Below, in pieces: positions 10,048-18,689 of a stretch of DNA of 53,830 bases (position 1 is the stretch's first letter; every line of letters starts with the position of its first letter). Source of the DNA: Azonexus sp. (GTDB lineage Bacteria; Pseudomonadota; Gammaproteobacteria; Burkholderiales; Rhodocyclaceae). The position numbers were made by a program, and so were the translations under genes. Under the pieces are notes generated by a model, which saw only the letters and a program-made list of their open reading frames with translations, made no database searches and was not told where the DNA came from. The stretch spans positions 1 through 53,830 of the forward strand of contig JAVBXO010000079.1 of NCBI GenBank assembly GCA_030824535.1, in the 5' to 3' direction.

Positions 10048-11955
10048 GTGGGTGACTTTCACAATTCCGAGGCCGACCTCGACCGCTTCAGCTTTCGCCT
10101 CGGCTTTACCGCCGTTTGCGTACTGCTCGCCTTTGCCATCCTGCTCGGCCGTTTTGTCTGGCTACAAGTCGTCCAGCACGAGTTTTACCAGACGCGCGCC
10201 GAAGACAACCGCATCGCGCTGATCCCGATTGTCCCTAACCGAGGGGTCATTACTGATCGTAACGGGGTCGTGCTGGCGCACAATTATTCGGCCTTCACCC
10301 TCGAAATTACTCCCTCACAGGCGGGCAAACTCGAGGAAACCATCGACGCGCTGGGCGAGGTCATCGATATTCAGCCGAAGGACCGCAAGCGCTTCAAGCG
10401 CCTGCTCGACGAAGCCAAGAATTTCGAATCGATCCCCATCCGCACGCGCCTGACCGATGCCGAGGTCGCCCGTTTCGCCGCCCATCGCTATCGTTTCCCT
10501 GGCGTTGAGGTCAAGGCCCGCCTGTTCCGCCAGTACCCGCTGGGTGCGGTTGCCTCGCACGCCATCGGTTATATCGGCCGGATTACCGACCGCGACCAGA
10601 AGTGGATCGAAGACGAAGAACGGCAAGCCAATTACAAAGGCACCGACCACATCGGCAAGAACGGCCTCGAACAACACTACGAATTCGAACTCCATGGTCA
10701 GACCGGTTACGAAGAGGTCGAAATTGATGCTGGCGGCCATGCCCTGCGCAGCCTCAAGCGTATTCCGCCGGTTTCCGGCAACAACCTGGTGCTGACCCTC
10801 GATACCCGCCTGCAGGAAATCACTGAACAGGCTTTCGGCGAGCGGAAGGGTTCGCTGGTCGCCATTGATCCAAAAACCGGCGGCATCCTGGCGCTGGTCT
10901 CGAACCCGACCTACGATCCGAATCTTTTCGTCGATGGCATCACGCCGGAAAACTGGCGGGAACTGAACGAGCACCCGAGCAAGCCGATGATCAACCGGGC
11001 GATCAACGGCGCCTACCCGCCGGGATCAACCTTCAAGCCCTTCATGGCCCTGGCGGCACTGGAAATGGGCAAACGCACCGCCAGCCAGACGATTTCCGAC
11101 CCCGGTTATTTCAACTTCGGCAACCATCAGTTCCGCGATGACAAGAAGGGCGGCCACGGCCTGGTGGACATGTACCGCTCCATCGTCCATTCCTGCGACA
11201 CCTACTACTACATGCTAGCCAACGACATGGGCATCGACAATATCGCCAAGTTCATGGGATCACTGGGTCTGGGACAGCGTACCGGCATCGATCTTGGCAA
11301 GGACGATTTCAGCGAGTCGAAGGGCGTACTACCGTCGACCGAGTGGAAAAAGCAGCGCTTCAAACGTCCCGAACAGCAAAAATGGTATGCCGGTGAAACC
11401 ATCTCCATCGGCATCGGCCAGGGTTACAACGCCTATACGCCACTCCAGCTCGCCCAGGCCACTGCAACACTGGCCAATAATGGCGTGATGTTCCGCCCCC
11501 ATCTGGTTCACCACATCACCGATACCAAGACCGGAGAACCACGCCTGATCGAGCCGAAACCAATCCGTGACCTCAACCTGAAACAGCAAAACGTCGATGT
11601 CATCCGCCGGGCCATGGTCGGCGTGAACAAGGAAGGCACCGGCGCCCGCGCCTTTGCCGGCGTCCCCTACGAAGTCGCCGGCAAAACCGGTACAGCCCAG
11701 GTCTTCTCGCTGAAAGGCGCGCAGTACAAGGAGGGCTCGGTCAAAAAAGAGTTGCGCGACCACGCCCTGTTCATTGCCTACGCCCCGGCCGACAACCCGA
11801 CCATTGCCCTGGTCGTACTGGTCGAAAACGGCGGTTTTGGCGCCCAGTCGGCAGCGCCGATTGCCCGTATGGTCATGGACTACTACCTGCTCGGCAAACT
11901 CCCCAAGGGCGCGGCCGGCGAAGATGCCGCAGCCATCGAAGAGGAAGCCGAGTAA
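10048..11955 (+). CDS. mrdA: Penicillin-binding protein 2 (elongation transpeptidase)
   Basis: 635 residues from a GTG start. It has one N-terminal membrane helix (about 20-40), the PBP dimerisation/pedestal domain (GVITDRNGVVLAHNYSAF), then the transpeptidase domain. Catalytic motifs: STFK in PPGSTFKPF, SCD in HSCDTYYY, and KTG in AGKTGTAQVF. It cross-links lateral-wall peptidoglycan together with RodA. The stop overlaps the rodA ATG by one base (TAATG). Confidence 0.97.
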   Translation: MGDFHNSEADLDRFSFRLGFTAVCVLLAFAILLGRFVWLQVVQHEFYQTRAEDNRIALIPIVPNRGVITDRNGVVLAHNYSAFTLEITPSQAGKLEETIDALGEVIDIQPKDRKRFKRLLDEAKNFESIPIRTRLTDAEVARFAAHRYRFPGVEVKARLFRQYPLGAVASHAIGYIGRITDRDQKWIEDEERQANYKGTDHIGKNGLEQHYEFELHGQTGYEEVEIDAGGHALRSLKRIPPVSGNNLVLTLDTRLQEITEQAFGERKGSLVAIDPKTGGILALVSNPTYDPNLFVDGITPENWRELNEHPSKPMINRAINGAYPPGSTFKPFMALAALEMGKRTASQTISDPGYFNFGNHQFRDDKKGGHGLVDMYRSIVHSCDTYYYMLANDMGIDNIAKFMGSLGLGQRTGIDLGKDDFSESKGVLPSTEWKKQRFKRPEQQKWYAGETISIGIGQGYNAYTPLQLAQATATLANNGVMFRPHLVHHITDTKTGEPRLIEPKPIRDLNLKQQNVDVIRRAMVGVNKEGTGARAFAGVPYEVAGKTGTAQVFSLKGAQYKEGSVKKELRDHALFIAYAPADNPTIALVVLVENGGFGAQSAAPIARMVMDYYLLGKLPKGAAGEDAAAIEEEAE

Positions 11956-13067
11956 TGATCGACATCGTCAGCCGACTGCGTCAACTCTGGCAACAATTCA
12001 TCGCGCACATCGATTTTCCGCTGCTGTTCATCACCATCGCGATCATGTGCGTCGGCCTGGCGACGGTCAATTCCGCCACCTGGGACGGCAATCACCGCCT
12101 GCTCGCCCAGGTCGGCAACATGGGCGTGGCGATGACCATCATGTGGTTTGTTGCCCGCCTGCCACCCCAGAAATTGATGAGTTTTGCCATCCCGCTCTAC
12201 GTTGTCGGCCTGATCCTGTTGGTCGGCGTCTTCTTGTTCGGCATCAAGGTCAATGGTGCCCGGCGCTGGATATCCCTGGGTTTTACCCGCATCCAGCCTT
12301 CGGAAATCATGAAGATCGCCATGCCGCTGATGCTGGCCTGGTATTTCCAGACCTACGAAACGACACTGAAAGCCAAGCATTTCGCCATCGCTTCGCTGCT
12401 GCTGCTCGTTCCTTTCGCGCTGATCGCCAAGCAGCCCGACCTCGGCACGGCGCTGCTGGTCGGCGCCGCCGGCTTTTACGTCATTTTCTTCGCCGGCCTG
12501 CCCTGGAAGGTATTAATTGGCCTGCTGATCGCTGGCGCATCGGCGGCGCCGGTATTGTGGACGATGCTCCACGACTACCAGAAAAAGCGCATCCTGACGC
12601 TGATTGACCCCACGACCGACCCACTCGGCGCCGGCTACCACATCATCCAGGCGACCATCGCCATCGGCTCCGGCGGCGCCTTGGGCAAGGGCTATCTGAA
12701 CGGCACCCAGACGCACCTTGAGTTCATCCCGGAAAAACACACCGATTTCATTTTTGCGGTCTACTCCGAAGAATGGGGTCTTTTGGGCAATGCCCTACTG
12801 GTTTTCCTCTATACCCTGCTGATCGGCCGCGGCCTGATGATCGCTTCGGCAGCACCGACCACCTTCTCGCGCCTGCTGGCCGGCGCCATCACCCTGGGCT
12901 TTTTCACCTACGCCTTCATCAACATGGGCATGGTCAGCGGCATCCTGCCCGTGGTTGGGGTACCCCTGCCCTTCATGAGTTACGGCGGCACGGCGCTGGT
13001 GACCTTGTATCTGGGCATTGGTATCCTGATGTCCATTCACACCCATCGGATGCTGGTGAAAAAATGA
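11955..13067 (+). CDS. mrdB: Rod-shape glycosyltransferase RodA (SEDS family)
   Basis: 370 residues with about ten membrane helices. SEDS landmarks: GARRWISLGFTRIQPSE, AKQPDLGTALLV (catalytic Asp of the family in the extracellular loop region), EKHTDFIFAVYSEEWG and GVPLPFMSYGG near the end. It polymerises lipid II in complex with PBP2, encoded immediately upstream. It overlaps rlpA by four bases (ATGA). Confidence 0.97.
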   Translation: MIDIVSRLRQLWQQFIAHIDFPLLFITIAIMCVGLATVNSATWDGNHRLLAQVGNMGVAMTIMWFVARLPPQKLMSFAIPLYVVGLILLVGVFLFGIKVNGARRWISLGFTRIQPSEIMKIAMPLMLAWYFQTYETTLKAKHFAIASLLLLVPFALIAKQPDLGTALLVGAAGFYVIFFAGLPWKVLIGLLIAGASAAPVLWTMLHDYQKKRILTLIDPTTDPLGAGYHIIQATIAIGSGGALGKGYLNGTQTHLEFIPEKHTDFIFAVYSEEWGLLGNALLVFLYTLLIGRGLMIASAAPTTFSRLLAGAITLGFFTYAFINMGMVSGILPVVGVPLPFMSYGGTALVTLYLGIGILMSIHTHRMLVKK

Positions 13068-14002
13068 TCCTGCGCGTCGCGCTCCTGACGCTCATCACGC
13101 TGACACTCACCGCCTGCGGCAGCAAATCGGTGCAAACCCCGGATTCTGCGGTCGACCGCGAAAATCGGGCCAATTCCAAAACCCCGACGCGCAAGCCGAA
13201 CGTTGTCCTCAAGCGCGGTGGCGGCTTCTACAAGGACGACGGCCCCGGTGACGACATTCCGGATGGTCTGGATGACATACCCGACGCCGAACCCAGACTC
13301 GAACCGCTGCACCGGCCAGCGCTACGGCCCTACGTCGTGCTCGGCAAGGAATATGTGCCCAATACCGCCGTCGTGCCCTACAAGGCGCGCGGCATTGCCA
13401 GCTGGTATGGCAAGAAATTCCATGGCCAGAAAACCTCGATCGGCGAGCCCTACGACATGTTCGCGATGACCGCCGCCCACACCACGCTGGCGCTGCCCAG
13501 CTACGTCCGCGTCACCAGCGTGCAGAGCGGCAAATCGGTCATCGTGCGAATTACCGACCGCGGCCCCTTCCATGAAGACCGGGTCATCGACCTGTCTTAC
13601 ACCGCCGCTTACAAGCTGGGCCTGATCACCGGCGGCAGCGGTCAGGTTGAAGTCGAAGCCATCATTCCCGGCGAAACCCCGGACAGCGGCTTTGCCTTGA
13701 CGCCACTCCCCGTTCGGCCGCTAATCAGCGCCCCGGCAACAGCGCAACTAACCCCGAACGAGAGCTCGCCCCCCGGCATTTATCTGCAGCTGGGCGCCTT
13801 TGCCAATCTGGAAAATGCCGAGAATCTGCGTACCCATTTGCGCCGCGAACTGGACTGGGTCAACGAAAGCATGCGTATCAATGCCGGTGGCGGCATCCAT
13901 CGCCTGCAACTCGGACCTTACGCGACGCGCGACGACGCCAACCGGATCGCCGAAAAAATCCGCGATGCGCTGGGTTATCGTCCGTCCCTGGTCATGCGCT
14001 GA
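13064..14002 (+). CDS. rlpA: Endolytic peptidoglycan transglycosylase / lipoprotein RlpA
   Basis: 312 residues. The lipoprotein signal has a lipobox ending at Cys18 (LTLTAC). The double-psi beta-barrel domain (residues about 105-200) contains GIASWYGKKFHGQKTSIGE and the catalytic-type ITDRGPFHEDRVIDLS. A linker leads to a C-terminal SPOR domain (about 240-312, IYLQLGAFANLENAE) that would bind denuded septal glycan. The start overlaps the rodA stop. The 3' end overlaps the convergent response-regulator gene by 11 bases. Confidence 0.94.
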   Translation: MILRVALLTLITLTLTACGSKSVQTPDSAVDRENRANSKTPTRKPNVVLKRGGGFYKDDGPGDDIPDGLDDIPDAEPRLEPLHRPALRPYVVLGKEYVPNTAVVPYKARGIASWYGKKFHGQKTSIGEPYDMFAMTAAHTTLALPSYVRVTSVQSGKSVIVRITDRGPFHEDRVIDLSYTAAYKLGLITGGSGQVEVEAIIPGETPDSGFALTPLPVRPLISAPATAQLTPNESSPPGIYLQLGAFANLENAENLRTHLRRELDWVNESMRINAGGGIHRLQLGPYATRDDANRIAEKIRDALGYRPSLVMR

Positions 14003-14882
14003 GCGTCACGCTGGCCACGACCTCGTTACCCCGACCACGATACTCCAGCGTCTGGAAACTCAGCATTTTCGCCATGGCGATCCCCCGGCCATTCGGGTCA
14101 AAGGCCCGGTCAGGGTCAAAATTCAGATACTTTGCCCAATCAAAACCTTCGCCCTGGTCGCGAATCGTAAAGACCAGCCGAGCCCCATCACGCTCAACGG
14201 TGATCATGGCAAAACGCCCGGTAAACTCCGGCAAACGTAAACGGCGAGTGATTTCGCTTTCCCAGCTACCGGACAATTTCAGGCGTGACTTTTCCTGGTA
14301 GCTGATGCCGAGATTGCCATGCTCTATCGCGTTCAGCATCAGATCGGCCAGACCGGGCGCCACCAGATCGGGCTGGGAACACATTGCCACCAATACCGGC
14401 ACCAGCTTGTTGATATCGTCCAGCGTCGAAAAGCGGTACTCAAGGCGGCAAACCAGATCCTTCGCCAAGGCCTGCGGCGCAGGCAGTTCGGACAAGCGGT
14501 AACGTTTTTCTTCCAGCGCCGCCCGGACGATGGACAACAAGGCTTCCGGCTCATAAGGCTTGGTCAGATAATAGTAAGCGCCTGCCTGCAAACCCTCCGC
14601 CACCTGTTCCGGTGATGACGCGGCCGTCTGCATGATCACCGGAATATTGCTGTAACGCGGGTCATGCTTCAGGCGCCGCAAGAGTTCCAGACCATCAAGC
14701 CCGGGCATCATGCGGTCGATAATCAGCAGGGAAAAAGCACTATCCGGCATGTTCAAGCGTTCCCAGGCCGCCAGCGGATCACTGAACAACTCCAGCTCGG
14801 CCGGCTCATCAGCCAGAAACTCCTTGATGATGAATAAATTCAGCGTTTCATCATCAACTACCAGAATCCGTTCCCTATCCAT
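13992..14882 (-). CDS. Response regulator with C-terminal HATPase (anti-sigma-like) domain
   Basis: 296 residues. The N-terminal receiver domain (1-125) has the acidic pair Asp10/Asp11, phospho-acceptor Asp56 (IIDRMMP), Thr/Ala at TAASS and Lys in YYLTKPYEP. The C-terminal half has GHKL-type ATPase landmarks: N-box LMLNAIEHG, DQGEGFDW and NGRGIAMAKML, as in RsbW-like serine kinases or HATPase_c_2 proteins. There is no HisKA dimerisation domain, so it is not a classical sensor kinase. It probably controls a partner protein such as an anti-sigma antagonist or an enzyme; no partner is adjacent. It converges on rlpA. Confidence 0.85.
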   Translation of the reverse strand: MDRERILVVDDETLNLFIIKEFLADEPAELELFSDPLAAWERLNMPDSAFSLLIIDRMMPGLDGLELLRRLKHDPRYSNIPVIMQTAASSPEQVAEGLQAGAYYYLTKPYEPEALLSIVRAALEEKRYRLSELPAPQALAKDLVCRLEYRFSTLDDINKLVPVLVAMCSQPDLVAPGLADLMLNAIEHGNLGISYQEKSRLKLSGSWESEITRRLRLPEFTGRFAMITVERDGARLVFTIRDQGEGFDWAKYLNFDPDRAFDPNGRGIAMAKMLSFQTLEYRGRGNEVVASVTLSA

Positions 14883-15055
14883 TCATCCCCCCCTCCCATT
14901 CATCCGCCACCCTGACCTGGAACAACGGCACAGCCGGCTAGGTCAGGCCTCACCCAGACATCCGGCTTTTCAAAGAGACGTAAGCTTATCCTCATTTCCC
15001 GGCCTTGTTTACGGCAATTTCCGCATTTCCGGTATCTCAAATTCGCTGAAGGCCT

Positions 15056-15096
15056 TTGACCAGGATCAATGGGCGAATGGTCCGACTGGCTATACT
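15056..15096 (+). promoter_or_regulatory. FNR/Anr-type site and -10 box upstream of ubiU
   Basis: TTGAC-CAGG-ATCAA (15056-15069) differs at one base from the FNR consensus TTGAT-N4-ATCAA. A TATACT -10 box lies at 15091-15096. The expected transcript start (about 15103) puts the site centre near -40.5, almost exactly the class II activator position (-41.5). It is 56 bases upstream of ubiU, whose products act without oxygen, so anaerobic activation is consistent. Confidence 0.75.
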
Positions 15097-15124
15097 GCCC
15101 GGCTTGCCATTCAGGAAGTTAGCG

Positions 15125-16132
15125 ATGAGTTCACTCCCCGATCTCGTCTGCCCGGCCGGCAGCCTGCCCGCCCTCAAGGCCGCCGTCGACAACGGTGCCG
15201 ACGCCGTTTATCTCGGTTACAAGAACGACACCAACGCCCGTAATTTCGCTGGTCTCAATTTCGACGCCAAAACCATGAGCGAAGGCATTCGCTACGCCCA
15301 CGCCAAGGGCCGCGAGGTGCTGATGGCGATCAATACCTTTGCCCAGGCCGGGCGCGTCGCCGACTGGCAGAAGGCCATCGACGGCGCCGTCGACCAGGGC
15401 GTCGATGCGATCATCCTCGCCGATATCGGCCTGCTCGACTACGCCCGCCAGCGCCATCCACAGCAGCGCTTGCATCTTTCGGTACAGGGTTCTGCCACCA
15501 GCTACGAAGCGATCAACTTCTGTCAGCGCGAATTCGGCATCCAGCGCACCGTGCTGCCGCGCGTGCTAACCCTGGCCCAAGTCGAACACGTCATCAAAAA
15601 CACCTCAGTCGAGATCGAAGTCTTCGGTTTCGGCAGCCTGTGTGTCATGAACGAAGGCCGCTGCTGGCTGTCGTCCTACGCCTGCGGCGAATCGCCGAAC
15701 ACCGTCGGCGCCTGCTCACCAGCCAAGTACGTCAAGTGGGACAAGAAGCCGGGCGCAATGGAAACCCGCCTGAACGGCATCCTCATCGACCGCTTCGGCG
15801 ATGACGAGCCGGCCGGCTACCCGACACTGTGTAAAGGCCGCTTCGAAGTCCAGGGCGAAACCTATTACGCACTGGAAGAGCCAACCAGCCTCAACGTGCT
15901 GTCCATCCTGCCCGAGATCATCAAGATCGGCGTCCGGGCGATCAAGGTCGAGGGCCGCCAGCGCAGCCCGACCTACGTCACCCAGGTCACCCGCAGCCTG
16001 CGCGCCGCACTCGATGCACTCAAGGACGGCGGCGAGCGTTACCACGTCAAACCGGCCTGGCAGGCTGAACTGGCCAAAGTCTCTGAAGGCAGCCAGGCCA
16101 CCCTCGGCGCCTACAGCCGACCGTGGAGATAA
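15125..16132 (+). CDS. ubiU: O2-independent ubiquinone hydroxylation protein UbiU (U32 peptidase family)
   Basis: 335 residues. It opens with [20 protein letters not shown], typical of the U32 family. Four Cys residues at 173, 180, 197 and 236 have the same spacing as the 4Fe-4S ligands of E. coli UbiU (169, 176, 193, 232). UbiU and UbiV form a heterodimer needed for ring hydroxylation in ubiquinone synthesis without oxygen. ATG 15125 is chosen because the family begins here. The ubiV start is two bases past its stop. Confidence 0.95.
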   Translation: MSSLPDLVCPAGSLPALKAAVDNGADAVYLGYKNDTNARNFAGLNFDAKTMSEGIRYAHAKGREVLMAINTFAQAGRVADWQKAIDGAVDQGVDAIILADIGLLDYARQRHPQQRLHLSVQGSATSYEAINFCQREFGIQRTVLPRVLTLAQVEHVIKNTSVEIEVFGFGSLCVMNEGRCWLSSYACGESPNTVGACSPAKYVKWDKKPGAMETRLNGILIDRFGDDEPAGYPTLCKGRFEVQGETYYALEEPTSLNVLSILPEIIKIGVRAIKVEGRQRSPTYVTQVTRSLRAALDALKDGGERYHVKPAWQAELAKVSEGSQATLGAYSRPWR

Positions 16133-16134
16133 AC

Positions 16135-17043
16135 ATGAAGCTCTCCCTCGGACCCCTGCTCTATTTCTGGCCCAAGGCCGAAGTCATGGAGTTCTACGCC
16201 GAACTGGCGCAGAACCCGGCCCTCGATCTGATCTACGTCGGTGAAGTCGTCTGTTCGCGCCGCCAGCAACTGCGCACCGCCGACTGGATCGGTCTGGCCC
16301 GCGACCTGACAGACGCCGGCAAGGAAGTCGTCGTTTCGGCCCAGGCCCTGCTCGAATCGGAAAGCGATCTCAAGGCGCTGCGCCGATTGATTGATGAAGC
16401 CGGGTGCAAGGTCGAAGCCAACGACCTTGGTGCGGTCAAGCTCACCCAGGGCAAGGAATTCGTCGCCGGCCCGCACCTCAATATCTACAACGAAGCCACC
16501 CTCGCCACCTACGCCCGCTACGGCATGAAGCGCTGGGTGCCGCCGCTGGAAGCGACGCGGACACTGGTCGAAACCCTGCACGCCAGCCGCCCGGCCGGTG
16601 TCGAAACCGAGGTTTTCGTCTATGGCAAGCTGCCACTGGCCTTTTCGGCGCGCTGCTTCACCGCCCGCCACTACGACCTCAACAAGGACGACTGCCAGTT
16701 CAAGTGCCTAGATCACCCCGAAGGCCTGACGCTGAAAACCCGCGATGGCCAGGACTTCCTGTGCATCAACGGCATCCAGACGATGTCGGCGCAGAGCTAC
16801 AACCTGCTGCATGAAATCCCGACGCTGCGCCAACTGGGCATCGACATCATCCGCATCAGCCCGCAGAAAGCCCACATCAACGAAATCATCGCCGCCTTCG
16901 ATGCCGCCCGGCGCGGCGAGCCGGTCGAGGTTGACGGCAGCACCTGGAACGCCAGCGGCCAGGTCGACGGCTACTGGTTCGGTGATGCCGGCATCCGCCA
17001 ACATCACACACAAGCCCTTGCCCACCTGGGAGCCCACGCATGA
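16135..17043 (+). CDS. ubiV: O2-independent ubiquinone hydroxylation protein UbiV
   Basis: 302 residues from ATG 16135. Candidate 4Fe-4S ligands Cys40, Cys174, Cys187 and Cys191 reproduce the spacing of the last three ligands of E. coli UbiV (180, 193, 197) and its N-terminal Cys39. The segment [21 protein letters not shown] contains three of them. It is the partner of UbiU and overlaps ubiT by four bases (ATGA), so the three genes are one operon. Confidence 0.95.
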   Translation: MKLSLGPLLYFWPKAEVMEFYAELAQNPALDLIYVGEVVCSRRQQLRTADWIGLARDLTDAGKEVVVSAQALLESESDLKALRRLIDEAGCKVEANDLGAVKLTQGKEFVAGPHLNIYNEATLATYARYGMKRWVPPLEATRTLVETLHASRPAGVETEVFVYGKLPLAFSARCFTARHYDLNKDDCQFKCLDHPEGLTLKTRDGQDFLCINGIQTMSAQSYNLLHEIPTLRQLGIDIIRISPQKAHINEIIAAFDAARRGEPVEVDGSTWNASGQVDGYWFGDAGIRQHHTQALAHLGAHA

Positions 17044-17489
17044 GCGATTTCACCATCCCCAAATTCCGCCTGCCCGGCTTCGTTGCCGCCCTCGGCCAGA
17101 AACTGCCGCAATGGCCACACGGTCTTGCCTTGATTGCCGGCCTTAACGCTGCGCTCAAACTGAAATTACTGCCCGAAAGCGAGTTGACCGCACTCGAGGA
17201 CAAGCGCTTCCGCGTGCAGGTGCTCGACACCGGTGGTACGGCGCACTTCACCTATCGTGGCGGTCTTTTCCGCCCGGTTTTTCGCCCTGAACACGAACCC
17301 GACCTGGCCTTCGCCGCCAATCTCTCGGCCTACCTGCAACTGCTCTCCCGCCAGGAAGACCCGGACACCCTGTTCTTCAAGCGCGAACTGGAAATCACCG
17401 GTGACACCGAACTCGGCCTGATCGTCAAGAACATGCTTGATGCGGTTGAATGGCCTGCTTTGCCAAAATTTCTGCTGCTCTCGCGCTGA
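17040..17489 (+). CDS. ubiT: Ubiquinone-binding accessory protein UbiT (SCP2 domain)
   Basis: 149 residues with an SCP2 sterol-carrier-like lipid-binding fold: a helical N-terminus, strands [19 protein letters not shown], and the C-terminal helix of the family ending in [14 protein letters not shown]. In the anaerobic pathway UbiT is the counterpart of UbiJ and is thought to hold the prenylated ring intermediate. Its position directly behind ubiUV supports the call. Confidence 0.92.
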   Translation: MSDFTIPKFRLPGFVAALGQKLPQWPHGLALIAGLNAALKLKLLPESELTALEDKRFRVQVLDTGGTAHFTYRGGLFRPVFRPEHEPDLAFAANLSAYLQLLSRQEDPDTLFFKRELEITGDTELGLIVKNMLDAVEWPALPKFLLLSR

Positions 17490-17693
17490 AAACGCGCCAC
17501 CCACATTCGCCATACCTGACTGTCCCGCATGCCCATATTCAACTGCCGGCAGGTGGAGTCGCACTTGTAATTTGATGGCCTAGCCCCCAAGTTGAGCTAA
17601 GATTTCTGTCGGCGAGTACGACCAACGCCACGCGTTTTCAAGGATCTTATTCGCCCTACGAAAAATGATTAACCCTTGCTCATCTAAAGAAAA

Positions 17694-18488
17694 ATGGAAA
17701 AACCATTCATGAGTCGCCTCAAGAGTTCGATTAGCGCAGCCACCAAGCATTTCTTCATCAGCCTGAGCGTTGCCTTGCTCTGCGCCGGATTCGTCTTTTT
17801 CCTCTGGTATCCGGCCCCCTTGGGCAAGCTTCTCGGCGGTCAGGATCTGTTCATCCTGCTGACCTCGGTTGACGTGGTCTGCGGGCCACTCCTGACCCTC
17901 ATCGTTTTCGACCCGAAGAAAAGCCGCAAGGAGCTGGTCCGGGATCTCGGAATCATCGGCCTGCTCCAGCTTATTGCATTAGTTTATGGACTACTCACCA
18001 TTACCAATGCTCGCCCGGTCTATCTCGCTTTCGAGGGAGACCGCTTCCGGCTGGTACGGGGAATCGATGTCGACAAAGATCTAATTCCTAAGGAGTTTGG
18101 CAATTTCAGCCTGACCGGTCCCCGCCTGATTTCAGTTGCTGTTCCCAAGCCGGGCGATCCCGGATTTCTCGAGAGCACGGAACTCAGCCTGCTCGGCAAT
18201 CCCCCCGCCTTCCGGCCTGAGCTGTGGCGAGAATTCGCGCCAGCCCAGGGCGAGTTCCTCGCAAACTCCGCAGCCTTAGCACTGACGGATGGCACCAAGC
18301 TGCGGCACGAGATCAAATACCCCACCAAAGACGAAGGGAAACTGCGCCATCTGCGTCTTGACGGCATCGTCGGAGAGTGGTCGGTAATCCTCAATACCAG
18401 CGATTGGTCCGTTGCCGGATACCTTCCATCCGAACTTTTGGCCGGAAGCGAACAACAGCGGCCCAGCATACCGCCCAAGAGGCCATAA
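17694..18488 (+). CDS. TfpX/TfpZ-family type IV pilin accessory protein
   Basis: 264 residues. Three membrane helices lie in the first 105 residues (FFISLSVALLCAGFVFFLWY; LFILLTSVDVVCGPLLTLIVF; LGIIGLLQLIALVYGLLTI), with a periplasmic C-terminal domain. The stretch GVDVVxGPLLTLIVF-type sequence is the hallmark of TfpX/TfpZ pilin accessory proteins, which help surface display or modification of a cognate pilin. No pilin gene is adjacent, so it is an orphan here. A second Met at 17709 is an alternative start. The neighbouring intergenic DNA (17490-17693) shows nothing else I can name. Confidence 0.75.
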   Translation: MEKPFMSRLKSSISAATKHFFISLSVALLCAGFVFFLWYPAPLGKLLGGQDLFILLTSVDVVCGPLLTLIVFDPKKSRKELVRDLGIIGLLQLIALVYGLLTITNARPVYLAFEGDRFRLVRGIDVDKDLIPKEFGNFSLTGPRLISVAVPKPGDPGFLESTELSLLGNPPAFRPELWREFAPAQGEFLANSAALALTDGTKLRHEIKYPTKDEGKLRHLRLDGIVGEWSVILNTSDWSVAGYLPSELLAGSEQQRPSIPPKRP

Positions 18489-18689
18489 CAAGCACGGAAG
18501 TACAGCTTCAATTGTGCGGTCGACACCCCCGCAAGGCCAAAAACCATAGCTTCTCAAAACGCACTGGCACGCCTCAGAGTTTGTAAATCATTCGAGGCTT
18601 GAGACCGGCGCTTTTCGCCTGCCTTCCCCGAAGGCGACCATCGGCCGCCCGGGTTCGACAGTTACTCTCGCAACTCATTGATTTAATTA

